64,000 nucleotides of DNA from Sphaerolaimus hirsutus. Its lineage: Eukaryota > Nematoda > Chromadorea > Monhysterida > Sphaerolaimidae. Positions 10,302 to 21,300 of the stretch are shown one piece after another (positions within the stretch are counted from its first letter, which is position 1; each line of letters opens with the position of its first letter). The DNA is taken from the NCBI GenBank assembly GCA_964036195.1, contig OZ038458.1:10057832-10121831 (forward strand), read 5' to 3'. Position numbers and translations under genes: made by a program. The notes below the pieces were generated by a model, which saw only the letters and a list, made by a program, of their open reading frames with translations, was not told the origin of the DNA and ran no database searches.

Positions 10302-10857
10302 GTGCAGAGCGGTGCTGATGGGCGAGCGACCGACAAACATGTTCGTTTATGTCAGGGATATTCTAGATTTCGACCCTCCGGGGGGTTGGATAGGTAGCAA
10401 ATCGGTCCTCCGGAGGGATGATAGGTGAAAGATTTTCTGGGCGGTTCGCGGAGGTTCAATATATAGACCTAGAAGGAAGAAAAATCTCTAAAAGTAGGTG
10501 AAAAATGGCTAAAAATGGGTATATAAGCACATATACTACTAAAAATAGCTGAAAACAGGTAGTTAGACGCATGAACTAGTTATCTTGGAGGTGAAAATCT
10601 ATAAAAAGGTCTGAAAAATAGCGATTTTGAGCGAGAATTGGAGTCGTGTTTCTCAAAAATCGGTCCAGATAGGTAGATAGCTGGCCGATTTTGGCGGGGT
10701 TTAGTAGCCCAAAATTTTGCCTCTGGGATAGATAGATAGATAGATAGCTAAGCGGCCTCCGGGATAGATAGATAGCTGGGCAGTTTTTTTTTTTTGGGGG
10801 GGGGGGTAACCCCCCTTTCCTACCCCTGGTTTATGTGTCATTGGGTATATTGTGCCT

Positions 10858-11127
10858 ATACACACTAGTTTTCACCGTGACTTCGGTGAAAACTAAAAAA
10901 ATTTCAAATGCATATTAATCATCACAGTGGAATGTCAAATGCCAATTAATCACCACAGTGGAATGATTTAATTTAATTTATACTTGAAGCTTGATATATT
11001 AAACTTTAAATTTGAAAATTTGAATATTGAAACACATGTGTATATCATAGAATAATAATAGGCTGAATGTCGCCATGTTGCTATTTCAGTTTTCACCCAA
11101 GTCACGGTGAAAACTAGTGTGTGTAGG
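10858..11127. mobile_element. MITE with CACACTAGTTTTCACCGTGA inverted ends, copy 1
   Basis: The left end reads ACACACTAGTTTTCACCGTG and the right end CACGGTGAAAACTAGTGTGT. The interior is AT-rich. A second copy lies at 15812-16056 with the same ends and the same internal GAATGTCGCCATG block. No gene inside. Confidence 0.75.
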
Positions 11128-11222
11128 GCCATTGGGCACATGTTTACATATCTATTCAGGCACATTGACTTATTTTCAGATGTTTTCTGGTCAAGATCAT
11201 TTCAAAGCCTTCACATTTTCAG

Positions 11223-11339
11223 AATGTCGTCGAAAAGCCGCCGGGACGATTTCCATGTACCCTGTGCAAACGAATTTATATAAATCGCGTCCAATTATCA
11301 AATCACATGCGCAGGGTGCACAAAGTCCTTACGAACCAG
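11223..11339 (+). CDS. C2H2 zinc-finger exon 7 (117 nt)
   Basis: Acceptor CACATTTTCAG and donor GTGCGTA bound 39 phase-0 codons with lead-in NVVEKPPGRFP and finger CTLC ... HMRRVH. The tail is KVLTNQ, slightly changed from KVDTKQ. All zinc ligands are intact. It is the last intact finger exon of the cluster. Confidence 0.68.
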
Positions 11340-11497
11340 GTGCGTATATCTAGTAATGGGATTAGGCACGGCAAAATTTACTGCAAATAGTATTGTCAAC
11401 ACAAAAAAAGTGACAAATAGATTAAAGACAGCTGGTCACAAATGAATTGTCGACAATGATATTTAAAGGCTTCGCAACCCCCCCCCTCCAAAAACTG

Positions 11498-11738
11498 TCG
11501 CAGGCAGAATCGTCAACCGTTGGAAAAATACTAGCAGCTCTGACGACGACCGATTGCAGTCGAGTGACCATTTACAATTCCGGCGCGCCAACAGAAAACG
11601 TTTCTGTGTTAGATCTAGAGAATGAAAGTGCTAGCGCGAGATTGCACAAGCGATCGACGGCGCAGCACAATCGCGCCCTTTTTGATGTGAAATCACCCGG
11701 TGCCAGTCCCAAACCCTGTAAAATGCCCTGTAAAGTGT
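11498..11738 (+). pseudogene. Decayed MSQAK-type exon (start lost)
   Basis: The frame begins CTG-TCG-CAG where the other copies have ATG-TCG-CAG, reads LSQAESSTVGKI and keeps a VSVLDLE segment aligned with VSVTDTE. It runs directly into a foldback (11698-11886). The lost ATG and the insertion make it a likely relic. Confidence 0.45.
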
Positions 11739-11886
11739 AAAATGTCATGCAAAGTGTCAAAAGTCATGTAAAATGCCCGGTAAAATGGCGTTCGTAAAAA
11801 AACATACGTTTGACATTTTACCGGGCATTTTACATGACCTTTGACACTTTGCATGACATTTTACAGGGCATTTTACAGGGTCTGGG
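11698..11886. repeat. Foldback of TGTCATGCAAAGTGTC-type sequence
   Basis: Arms at about 11698-11790 and 11805-11886 are close reverse complements, sharing CATTTTACAGGGCATTTTAC and its reverse complement. Related unpaired copies lie near 3690-3790 and 63060-63190. Confidence 0.78.
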
Positions 11887-11889
11887 ACT

Positions 11890-12070
11890 GCTCCCTGGCT
11901 TCACTGATGCTGCTTATTCGTGTTCTGTGTGCAGCAAAAAATTTCCCAGCAAAACGTTCGTCTGCGATCATGATAATATCGACGGCACATGCGCCCGCGT
12001 GGATGCCTCTCGTTGTGCTCGAGCGCTTGAAAAAAGGACGGTTGGTTTTGCTTCTCTTATGCGTGAACTA
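11890..12070 (+). pseudogene. Degenerate zinc-finger-like exon
   Basis: The frame reads YSCSVCSKKFPSKTFVCDHD, with two Cys and a KxF motif typical of a finger N-terminal half, but lacks the final paired histidines. A related remnant (NPVCSDKFDSKTSSGAYI) lies at 15155-15359. Both read like duplicated, decayed finger exons. Confidence 0.4.
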
Positions 12071-12215
12071 GGGATGGAAAAGAGATTTTTAACGACCCTG
12101 TCTTTTTTAGAAAAAAAAGAATTTTTTTTTTGAAAGATGGTCTTTTTTAAAAGCTCGCAAAAATATAGTTGTGAGTCAACAAATACAAATACAAATACAT
12201 ATTTATAACTACATA

Positions 12216-12450
12216 TGAGTAGGGATGGCTGATGTTTTTTTTAACCATCTTTTTAAAAAAATAATGTCTTTTTTTTTAAAAGACAGGCATCAAAACCGTT
12301 TTTTTTAAACATCAGCCAAAATTTTTAGTACTTATGCACTATGTATTTTGCAATTTGTGCACACAAGCGCGCAATTTCACATGTACATTACCATTGGTGG
12401 TTGTTTTCATTGGTCTTTGAAGCATTTTTAGTGAAAAATCATCCATTTTT
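12216..12450 (-). repeat. TAGGGATGG-type repeat, inverted copy
   Basis: It begins GAGTAGGGATGGCTGATG, has T/A runs, CAAGCGCGCAATTTCACATG and GTTGTTTTCATTGG, and is the reverse complement of the 1640-1862 layout. No coding frame. Confidence 0.6.
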
Positions 12451-12593
12451 TCATGGTATTGCATGATAATAAGCCTAATGGCACCACGCACCAAAGCACC
12501 ATATCACTTTTCATCTTTGGCGATAGCAGCAGATTCTAGATTTTTACTATTCAACTGAACGCCGTGCACAACCTGTCAACGGCAAATAACCGC

Positions 12594-14673
12594 TAGGCAA
12601 CAAACACCGCATGGCAACAGCGCTCATAGCGCAACTGCGTGTGCTCAGTGGGCAACAATCACCGCATGGCAACCGCGGCACACGCACATGCATACCGCTG
12701 CCACGGGGCGCCCGCCCAGCCGGCGCCAATGGCGCCGCCCGTGTCTACATTCTGCCTCGCCACCGCCCAAAGTTGCGGTAGACAAATAGACGCCAGCCTT
12801 ACTGCGGTGCGGGGGGCAGAATATCAGCGCGCCGCATGTGTTTTGCGGGTGCAAAAAGGCCGCGAAATAATTTGCGCCACGGTGCACAGCTGAATCATAA
12901 TATAAAATATAGACATTCTCTGTCCCATCATCAGCACTGCACCAGAATGTCATGAATTTTCCATTGGTTTCACACGTTAAATGAGCGCAGTTGCATACAT
13001 GAAAATGCTCATGCGCAGACGTGGCTGCACGTTTGATAAAGCAAGGCGCGGGTCATGAGGCTGAACCAAAGACATGACTGCGCGGCTATTGCGACAATAG
13101 GTGTGCTGACCATGGCAAAATGGATGGATAAAGAAATACAGAGATTTGATAATTAGGCTCATATTTGTCCATCTACCTATTTGCACTATTTTACATTTCA
13201 TGCACTATATTAATTTACCACGCAAATTATATTTCCTGCACTATATTATTTATCCATGGAGAATATTCAATTAAGAAAGTGTCTTATAAGTTGTTGATAT
13301 GTTTATGTGGAATATTTAGGTTAAAAGGTCAAATAAGTTATTATTAGGTGTATTAACATGAAATTAGGCTCATTCAACTCGCCGTAATTTTCTGATCATT
13401 ATTATATATACATTTACATGGTTTACTTGCAAGTTGATAAACTCAAATCTTGTAATTATTTATGTGCTACGTACTTATTTAGGCCAGCGTCCTAATAGAG
13501 AAATAGTGCCCTGTGTGTGACTAGCATTTACTGTACGTAGATAAACAAGCCCTTCGCGTAGGCATAATTATTATAACCCTGCTCACTACTTTATATTTAT
13601 ATTTACTTTGACATTTATAGTAAATACCCTGCTCAAATTATATCACAGTTATATTATAAACCCTGCTCAATTAATACACCCATTTACCTCAAATAAGTCC
13701 TAGTTTACCAGTTATTTAACATACGTTTCTGGGAAGTGATTATTATTATTGTATTGAATATACCCTACTCTATTTACGTCATTAGGAATATTTGCACTAC
13801 TATTTACGGTTTCCAAACCCTATTATATTAGTTCCAATGTGCGTCAATGTTTTCTGACAAATTGAAGCAAATTAGTAAATCGGCCAAGTTTGCCGACTTC
13901 GCACCTCTCAAGATTAATAGTTTTTCCATTAGCCCAATTTGTACCTGGTATTTCTTTACCATAATTATTTGAATGTATGCACGCGTAGAATAAGCCAACT
14001 GTTTTGGCTAGATATGTCTTTTTTATTGCATTTATGCTTTATTTGTGCATTTGTGTTTAGGAAATTATTGTAGCCATGTTTTATACATAATTTCCGTGTC
14101 TTAGCTACTTTGGAAGTTTTTACTTCAGTCTTATGACCCAGTCCCGGCCCAGAAAATAAGCTAGCGATAGAAAGTTCGACTAGGAAGCTCGCTAGGCTTT
14201 GCGCTTTTGTATTTGGCTGCATCTGATCAAATAAAGTACCTGAAACAATCTCGAAACCCCTTTCAACACGCAACCACGAAATAAATTCAACTTGGCTGTC
14301 GACAAGTGGACGTTCGGCTACAACGGGAAATCAAACCACTCTAAAGGCCGTTTCTCACTACGGTCTTGGAGTTGCCGGATTTGGTGGTAGAAGACGCTGA
14401 CTTTGGTGGCTTCATCACAATAGGCGTGAACGCCACGGCGTGCCTTTTACAAAAAAATAGTGTGGGAGTGGACTCTGCCGCGCGGCAGGAATAACGCCAG
14501 CCGGACGCGAGCGCATCGGCCGCTCATGCGCTGGCGGCGCCATGGCGCCAGCTTGGCGGGCGCCTACAGCCACAGTGCATGTGCCGCGGTTGCCATGAGG
14601 TGATTGTGGCTTACTGAGCGCACGCAGTTGCGCTATGAGCGCTGTTGCCATGCGGTGTTTGTTGCCTACAGCT
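12594..14673. mobile_element. Possible 2.08-kb DNA transposon with about 150-bp inverted ends
   Basis: The block at 12594-12738 (TAGGCAACAAACACCGC ... GGCGCCGCC) reappears inverted at 14519-14673. Between them is an AT-rich, gene-poor interior. I found no clear target duplication and no transposase, so this may be a non-autonomous element or an inverted pair of repeats. Minus-strand frames inside look like shadows. Confidence 0.5.
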
Positions 14674-14685
14674 GCTGGGTCGTAA

Positions 14686-15139
14686 AAACTTGTTATAAAT
14701 GGTGGTTATTGTTGCAATTTTCACGTTTTTCTCTCAAAATTTTCACTCTGAAAAATTCAACCCCCCGGGGGTAATTCGAGGAAATACATTATTTTTATAA
14801 ACAGTTGGAGGAAGGTTGGGTGAAATATTTTTGCGTATAGGCGTCCCGCGAACTAGTTGACAGTGCCAACCTTCCTCCTACTGTTTATAAAAATACCGTA
14901 TTTCCTCAAATTACCCCCGGGGGGTTGAATTTTTCAGAGTGAAAATTTTGAGAGACAAACGTGAAAAATGCAACAATAACCACCATTTATAAGTTTTTAC
15001 AGCCTTATATAAGGATGTAGATGGTATAAACGATGTTCTAACGTAACACAGTAAGTGTTTTGAATGTCTGTTATGCATTTTCCGGACCAAAAATTCATAG
15101 TGCCCATTTTGGGGGGGGGGGATTTCGAGGAAATACGGT
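14686..15139. repeat. R1-family palindrome (arms about 130 bp) and R1 end
   Basis: The arm at 14686-14818 is mirrored at 14868-15000; both carry CCCCCCGGGGG and GTATTTCCTC-type text. The right side continues to an R1 terminus GATTTCGAGGAAATACGGTA at 15139. It looks like two R1 halves joined head to head. Confidence 0.65.
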
Positions 15140-15154
15140 ATATGTTTTTCCTCT

Positions 15155-15359
15155 GCAGGCTGTCAAATTACATCGATTCAAAGTGAACACTTCCGCCAAT
15201 CCGGTATGCAGCGACAAGTTTGACAGCAAAACTAGCAGCGGGGCTTATATCACGAAGACACGCGCCCGCTTGACACCCGTTCATGGTACACTGGCGGTGG
15301 CAAAACGGAAGGTTGGCTTTTGTTTTCATTCACCTGCATGCTGCGTAAAGTCGCCCTAA
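15155..15359 (+). pseudogene. Degenerate zinc-finger-like exon, second copy
   Basis: After TTTTTCCTCTGCAG the frame reads AVKLHRFKVNTSANPVCSDK and later KRKVGF. This resembles the 11890-12070 remnant (SVCSKKF ... KRTVGF). The His ligands are not recognisable. Weakly supported. Confidence 0.3.
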
Positions 15360-15368
15360 AACATCATA

Positions 15369-15745
15369 GTACCGTATTACATCGAAATAGCCCCAGGGGG
15401 TTTATTATTTCGCCAGCAAATTATCAGGTGAGCTTATTCGTGGGCTCTATTATTCCGCCAGAAATTTTTCGAAATTGCTCATACTCAGACGTTTTAAAAT
15501 CAAACATTTGCATAGATGTATATGTGTTTATAGACGTATATAACTGTATATACGCATAAACCCTGTCGTGTCGTCACGCGGTCATTGGTTTCAAGGTGTG
15601 TTCTGCATCATACAGATCACAAACCACGGTATTTGTCATGTACATTCTCTTTACACTCAATTTTAGGGGGTATTTCGAGGGGGGTTATTATTTCCACAGC
15701 AAAATTTTTCGAGAGGGGGGGTTAATTCGAGGTAATATGGCAGTA
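15369..15745. mobile_element. R1-family element
   Basis: It begins ACCGTATTACATCGAAATAG and ends TTCGAGGTAATATGGCA, with the usual G-rich arms. The interior contains ATAGATGTATATGTG repeats and no gene. Confidence 0.6.
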
Positions 15746-15811
15746 TATAGCTTTACGGTTACATGCATACATATCACATTTTGCCATGATTTTCCGCTCG
15801 GGATTGTAATG

Positions 15812-16056
15812 TGCCCACACAGACTAGTTTTCAGCGTGACTTCGTGGGAAAACTGAATTTTTTTCAAATGCAAATTAATGAACACGGGTGAATGATTTGA
15901 TTTTATTTAAATTAGAATTTTAATTAATAAAAGTTAAAATTTGAAAATTTCTAAACTAAAACACATATAGCATACAATAAGAGTAGGCTGAATGTCGCCA
16001 TGTCGCCATCTCAGTTTTCACATTAGTCACGGTGAAAACGTGTGTGTAGGGCCATT
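15812..16056. mobile_element. MITE with CACACTAGTTTTCACCGTGA ends, copy 2
   Basis: The left end CACAGACTAGTTTTCAGCGTG and right end TCACGGTGAAAACGTGTGTG match the 10858-11127 element. It lies just upstream of the third MSQAK exon. Confidence 0.68.
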
Positions 16057-16100
16057 CCGTAATTATTCAGCCAATTCGCAAAAAAAAAACCAGGCTAAAA

Positions 16101-16268
16101 ATGTCGCAGGCAAAATCTCCATCCGTAAAAATCACGGCGCCACCAGCGACGACATTCGCTCGCGATCGACTGAAGCCTGGCAATTTGAACCCGCCAGCAC
16201 CTATCGTTTCTGTGTCGCATACACGAAATACCACTGCGGCAGCCAGTATCCGCATGAACACTCGATAA
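16101..16268 (+). CDS. MSQAK-type exon, copy 3 (diverged)
   Basis: A 55-codon frame starts MSQAKSPSVKITAPPATTFA and keeps PGNL and PIVSV from copies 1 and 2, then stops. Most differences are amino-acid-conservative in this frame, which is the best evidence that the MSQAK frame was once translated. It could be a relic, since it stops about 30 codons earlier than the others. From 16269 to 16710 I see no gene. Confidence 0.4.
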   Translation: MSQAKSPSVKITAPPATTFARDRLKPGNLNPPAPIVSVSHTRNTTAAASIRMNTR

Positions 16269-16710
16269 CCGATACCAGTCTTCTATATTTCGTGATTTTT
16301 GTTTCGTTCCTGGGAATGCGTTGTTTTGATTGCATTTTTTTTTGTCCTTGCGAATGTGTTGTGTTGATTGCATTTTTTTTCTCATAAAAAATTGGAAATA
16401 CGATTTGTCTCCAAATTTACGCATGTGTACTTTGCGGTTACTCATGCTTTAGGTAGTGGAAAGTAAACAAAATAGTCACCAGGACAATTTTAGCGATACA
16501 TTCATTAAGAAATATACGTACCTTAATTCGTAACTTCATCATTAGAGTATAACCGTTACCGTGGGTAAATATTTTTTTATTACACGATGTATTAAAAATA
16601 ATGCAAAAAGCATTTACAATTTCTTCCAAGGGTGTCCCAAAACACAGAATGAGTAAGTTTTACAAAATATATTGCTTAAAAATGATCTCATGAATAAATG
16701 ATAGTCAACT

Positions 16711-17132
16711 ACCGTATTTCTTCTAATAGAACGGCATACCTCCAATAGAACGGCACCTCCAATAGAACGGCAGGTTTTGGCACGTTTATGCACCCACGGA
16801 ACGGCAGCCTCCAATTGAACGGTACCTCCAATAGAACGGCAGCTACCTAGAAATCATGCTGGGAGAGTGCCAGAACACAAAAATATATCACAAATGGATG
16901 GTGAGAACATAAAAAGGATTCAAATAGGTGTTTAATCTCAAATGGATGCTTTGATATTAAAATATTGGCTAAGTTTAATTAAAAAATGTTGAAATGGTTA
17001 TGTTGAAATTGTAAATCTGTGAAGAAAATTGGTGAAAACAATAGAACGGTAGCCTCCAATAGAACGGCGGGTAAAAAAGTTGGCGAAAAGAATAGAACGG
17101 CGCTCTTCTATTATAAGAAATACGGTATTTCC
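16711..17132. mobile_element. DNA-transposon MITE with TTCTTCTAATAGAACGG ends (family R2), complete copy
   Basis: It starts CCGTATTTCTTCTAATAGAA and ends TTCTATTATAAGAAATACGG, an inverted terminal repeat. Subterminal repeats of CCTCCAATAGAACGGC flank an AT-rich interior. No gene. A second copy of this family is split between 17684-18049 and 55849-56012. Confidence 0.72.
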
Positions 17133-17154
17133 GTGTGGGAAGCAACTGGAATTA

Positions 17155-17480
17155 TCTTTCGGGTGCAAAAAGAAAAGCACGCTCGTCTAGTTTCAAATAA
17201 TAACCAAAATATCTCCGTGCGTGGAGCAAAAGGAATAGCCCCTACGGGGTCTCGATCCCCGGACCTTAAGATTAAAAGTCTCACGCTCTACCAACTGAGC
17301 TACAGAGGCGGTTGGGTACCACCTTCCTATAGACCCAGAATAAACATGCGTGTTGCATGATGGTACCGAATATATAGGGGTGCTCATTTTGAGCAGACAT
17401 TGGAAAAATTGAATAACTCTGGTTCTATAAGAGCTACAATAACCATATTTTAACACACTACAGACAACTATATAGCTGAC
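17155..17480 (-). repeat. tRNA-containing block, left copy of an inverted duplication
   Basis: Read on the minus strand, this block matches 56030-56330 on the plus strand. The flanks differ at many positions, but GTTTATTCTGGGTCTAT, CCCAACCGCC and GGTTATTATTTGAA are shared in order. The tRNA inside is unchanged. Confidence 0.8.
17238..17309 (-). tRNA. tRNA-Lys (anticodon UUU)
   Basis: The 72-nt minus-strand sequence folds as a full cloverleaf: acceptor GCCTCTG/TAGGGGC (two G-U pairs), D stem GCTC/GAGC, anticodon stem TGAGA/TCTTA with loop CTTTTAA, and T stem CGGGG/CCCCG. The anticodon TTT reads lysine codons. The T loop begins A instead of the usual T, and no CCA is encoded, as normal in eukaryotes. 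No intron is present. It is identical to the copy at 56177-56248. It could be part of a tRNA-bearing repeat rather than an isolated gene. Confidence 0.85.
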
Positions 17481-17683
17481 TTTTCGAAAGTTTACCGATC
17501 CAATTTGACCCATCTTCCATGAGATGTGTGCTTAAACTTGAAGTGCATATAAGCATCACATTTTGTGGGTTTTGTTTTCCTTGAAAAGCATCATATTTTG
17601 TTTGCATGGCAACAACATTGAAGATCTAAGTCTCATAGAGAAATGGGTCAAATAGGATCTGTGAACTTTTGAAAAGTCAGCTA

Positions 17684-18049
17684 CCATCTTTCTTCTAAAA
17701 GAAGGGGCTCTCCAATATAAGGTACACTTTTTTATTTTTTTGGGCCATGAAATAAATACAAGTGCAGTCTCCAGTAGAAGGTACATAGTAAGACTGTTGG
17801 AAGTGTGCCAAGCACTGGAAAAAAGGGCAGTGGACCCTGTCAACATGCAAAATCATGTTTTTGATCAGGCAAAAATCACATATCGTATTAAAATGTGGAT
17901 GGTAATTTAGATGAAGAAGCCCTGATGTCAGACAGTTCCATCATTTTGTCTGATGAAAATTAGTATAACTTTTTATGTGATATTGGCTTACTTGGTGTGT
18001 TGATTTGTTGTTGTTTAAGATATTGAATTCTATGAATTAGTTTAAATGA
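17684..18049. mobile_element. R2-family element, left half (split by the LINE)
   Basis: It begins ACCATCTTTCTTCTAAAAGA and carries CTCCAGTAGAAGG. It has no right terminus here; the matching right terminus (CTTCTATTAGAAGAAATAC) lies at 55986-56004, on the far side of the LINE. It is therefore the interrupted host of the nested retroelements. Confidence 0.6.
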
Positions 18050-18331
18050 TACTTAATGATAATTTAGATATAAGATATATACAGATAATAAAGAAAAAAA
18101 GGACAGATAATAAAGAAAAAAAGAAAAAATTTCTTGAGCGCAATTTCTCTGAAGAAGCGCAAAGGGTGTTGAGACACCCTTCGTTGTGGGTGTTGGAGGG
18201 TGTGACACTGCAAGTGGTCCACCCAGTTTTTATTGTGTTACTTTTTGGACAGTTTTTTACGACTTTTTGTCCTTGTTGGTACAAAACAACCGTCTTTTTA
18301 GGTTGTACGTGACAAAGCCTAGTTTTGGCTC

Positions 18332-21300
18332 ATGTCCAAAAATTGTGAAAACGACTTCGTGGAGTCATGTGGCGACGCAGACGCCGATCGTGACCACGAC
18401 TCGTCAATTTGGTCATCTGTTGCAGACCATAGTGCGAGTCCAGACGACGCACCATCTGCAATAATTCTATCCACTTCGGGTGAAGGCCGGAATTTGAGTA
18501 CGAGTGACTCTAACGTCAGTAAAAATACGATACTGAATTTGGCGGACATGTCGGAGGATAGATCGGCCCGAGACGAAGGGGAACTATCGAACAGCGAAAA
18601 TCGAGACCCGTCCGGCTCGCAAGGCGCCTTGGTGATCGACGCGGGCGAAATTATGGACACGCGCGACGAAAACATGCCGCGCGAGGCAAACAATGAGAGA
18701 CTTGAGCAGAACGAAGTGAGTCACGCTCAATGGGTAGATGCTCTGAGTTTTTCCGGCGTAGCATTGCTGGTTTTACTTCCGATTTTATTTATGGGATCTA
18801 CTCAAACTGAAGGGTTCATGACGTATCAACCGGAGTTGCACATGAATGTGCATGCGGGTGGCTTTGGCACTCTGCCAAGTTCATGGATCGCGCTTAACAT
18901 ATCGATCGCGGTGACAATTTCTACTGATCGCGCGCAAGCGATTAGTATTTGTCACGGGCTCATTACGTGTGGGTTCAAAATCGACACTTTTGGCACAATG
19001 CCAAAATACGACATTTACGCTATTTTACAGGATACTGGCGGTGCGTGCTCGTCTTCGGCGCGTAAAAAGCGCGCAGCAGCCATCAGCCCAGGGGAAACCG
19101 CGAAAAAACGCCCCAAAGAAGACAAGGGGCTGGAAGCCGTGGAAAACGGTCTCCACCAGGCGCGCGAGATTGTGCGCCACGACCTGGACATGAACGTGGA
19201 GCCCGTAATCACCCTCGACAATCTCGATTACGTGCTGAGCGTGCTGCTCGAAACAACACAGCGAACGCGCTCGCTGGAAGGCCGCATGTTGAAGGCGGAA
19301 AGGAGGGTGCGGACCTTGGAGAAAGAAGTTGAAGAGCTGCAAGCAGACAGCTCGGATACCGACGTGACGGAAAAGGTGGCGCCGGAAGAAAAGCCCATTC
19401 CGCCGATCATGTTTTCGGCCTATGAGTTCAGTGACATGCTGAGCTTGACCTGGCCGTACAACATTATGATCGAAACCGCGGATGAAATGTTCCCGTGCAT
19501 GATGTTGGCATTGATGAAGATGCAAATGGACCATTGCCATGCGCCCCAAACCGACCTGGAAGACTTCGAGGCGATTCGAACGGGTTATGTGGAACACGGG
19601 CCGGACGTAAACGCCTTTGATGAGGCGTTTTACGACTGGTACAGGGGCGCGCAAGCCCTGTGGGCCAGACTGCCGCGCGGCGGCCACTGGTTCCCCTTGG
19701 ACGACATCCACTCCATCGCGGACGCGAAAAACTCAGCCGCGTACAAGGCTCTGTCACACCTGGTAAGTACAGGTAGTGCCGATGACACACAGATCACGGC
19801 TAGTGACAAAACGTCTCCGCACAGACAGTGTCACAGAAAACATCAGACGATATCTGGTAAACTGACTTTAAAATGGAATCCATTGCAGCTCTCGGCGGCT
19901 GTGACGTTAAATGAACGTCTGCGCTGCACGCTTATGCGCACCTACGTAGAGGTGGCGGGCGAGAAAAAATGGCAAAATCTGCGTGCTGCCGGCGTGCACC
20001 CGTACAGTAGCCGCTGCCCGTGGGACTTCCGCTCGGCCTTAATTCTAGGCTCGGAGAAATATGAACAATCAGTGACAAAAATTTCACTTCGAGATGCGCA
20101 AATCTCATCTGCATACATAATTTTGAATATTCAGATTTTGACGCCAGATGAAGATCGCCAAAATTGGTTGCACCCGTACATGGGGCTCCTGGGCGAGGCC
20201 TGGATGGAGGCCAGGGCGACAATCGCTGACAATTATGCCGAAGACGGTCTGCTGAAAAAGTTGCACGACCGGGACTTTGCCGACTATGTGGGCACCAAGA
20301 TTTGGTCGGCAGACCCCAACGAGCCATCGCATAAGGTGCGGTACATCGCCCATTTTGGCTCGCTCATCAGGGGCAGAGGAGAAAATGTCGAGCCGCTTGC
20401 TCCAGCGGTAAACGCGCGCAATAACGCACACATCGGCGTTTACAATGCGAATGTGAGTGGAGAGCATTACAAACTAAGTGTAAACGCACATACACAAACA
20501 TCTATGCACCCCCATACACGAACATCTACCCAGGTGGGCGGTGGACAAGCGGGGCAACACTACGGTGCTCGGGGCGGTCGCGTCGCTGGGCAGCGTACCA
20601 ACGTAAGACGCGGCGGTACAGCATCTCAAACATCTCAACCGCTTGCTCCCCAAAACTTTCAGGTGGGTGTAAATCGGGCTGTAATTCCGGCACCAACCCC
20701 GATCCAATTTTACACGCTGCCCGCACCAGTGACAAATACACTGAGAGGGGTGCTGAGTGATTTGGCGGCGGGTAGACGCGCCGACACCGACAACATCATG
20801 GTGTCTGTGCCCGAAGCGTACCCGCACGAGATCAGTGTCCGGGCGCTTTTGGGACACATCATGGAGGGCGAGGGCTGGGCACCGCCCCCCAAGCACAGGA
20901 GCGGCGCGACCCCGCTTAATGTGTACTTTTATCAGCCTCGCTGGCGCGCCGGGCACGTGATAAATATGTCGCACAGTGAGAAGCGCGTTTTGGTCATTGG
21001 GGACAGTTCCACGAGTCGGAGCAAAATCGAATTGGCACGGTTTGTTCCAATATGTATACTACACATTGTATACGTGGAAAAATCTGATAATATCGAAAAT
21101 GTCCCCCATCACAGTTTCGGAAAGGCCCGCAACTGGCAAGTTACGGTCACCGAATTTGGCCGCCTGTTTGCCGGGAAACGAATGGGATGCTTTATCCCGA
21201 CCGTCATGGGCGCCTACCGACCCGGAAACGCGTACGACGGCGTGCTCATACTCAGCTGCCTCGATGTGGCGGCCGTTTTCGACGCCCAAAACGGCCAGTT

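Noticed and set aside
19025-19711. Minus-strand 228-aa frame
   Set aside because: It lies entirely opposite the LINE ORF1 coding exons and shows no domain; a GC-rich shadow.
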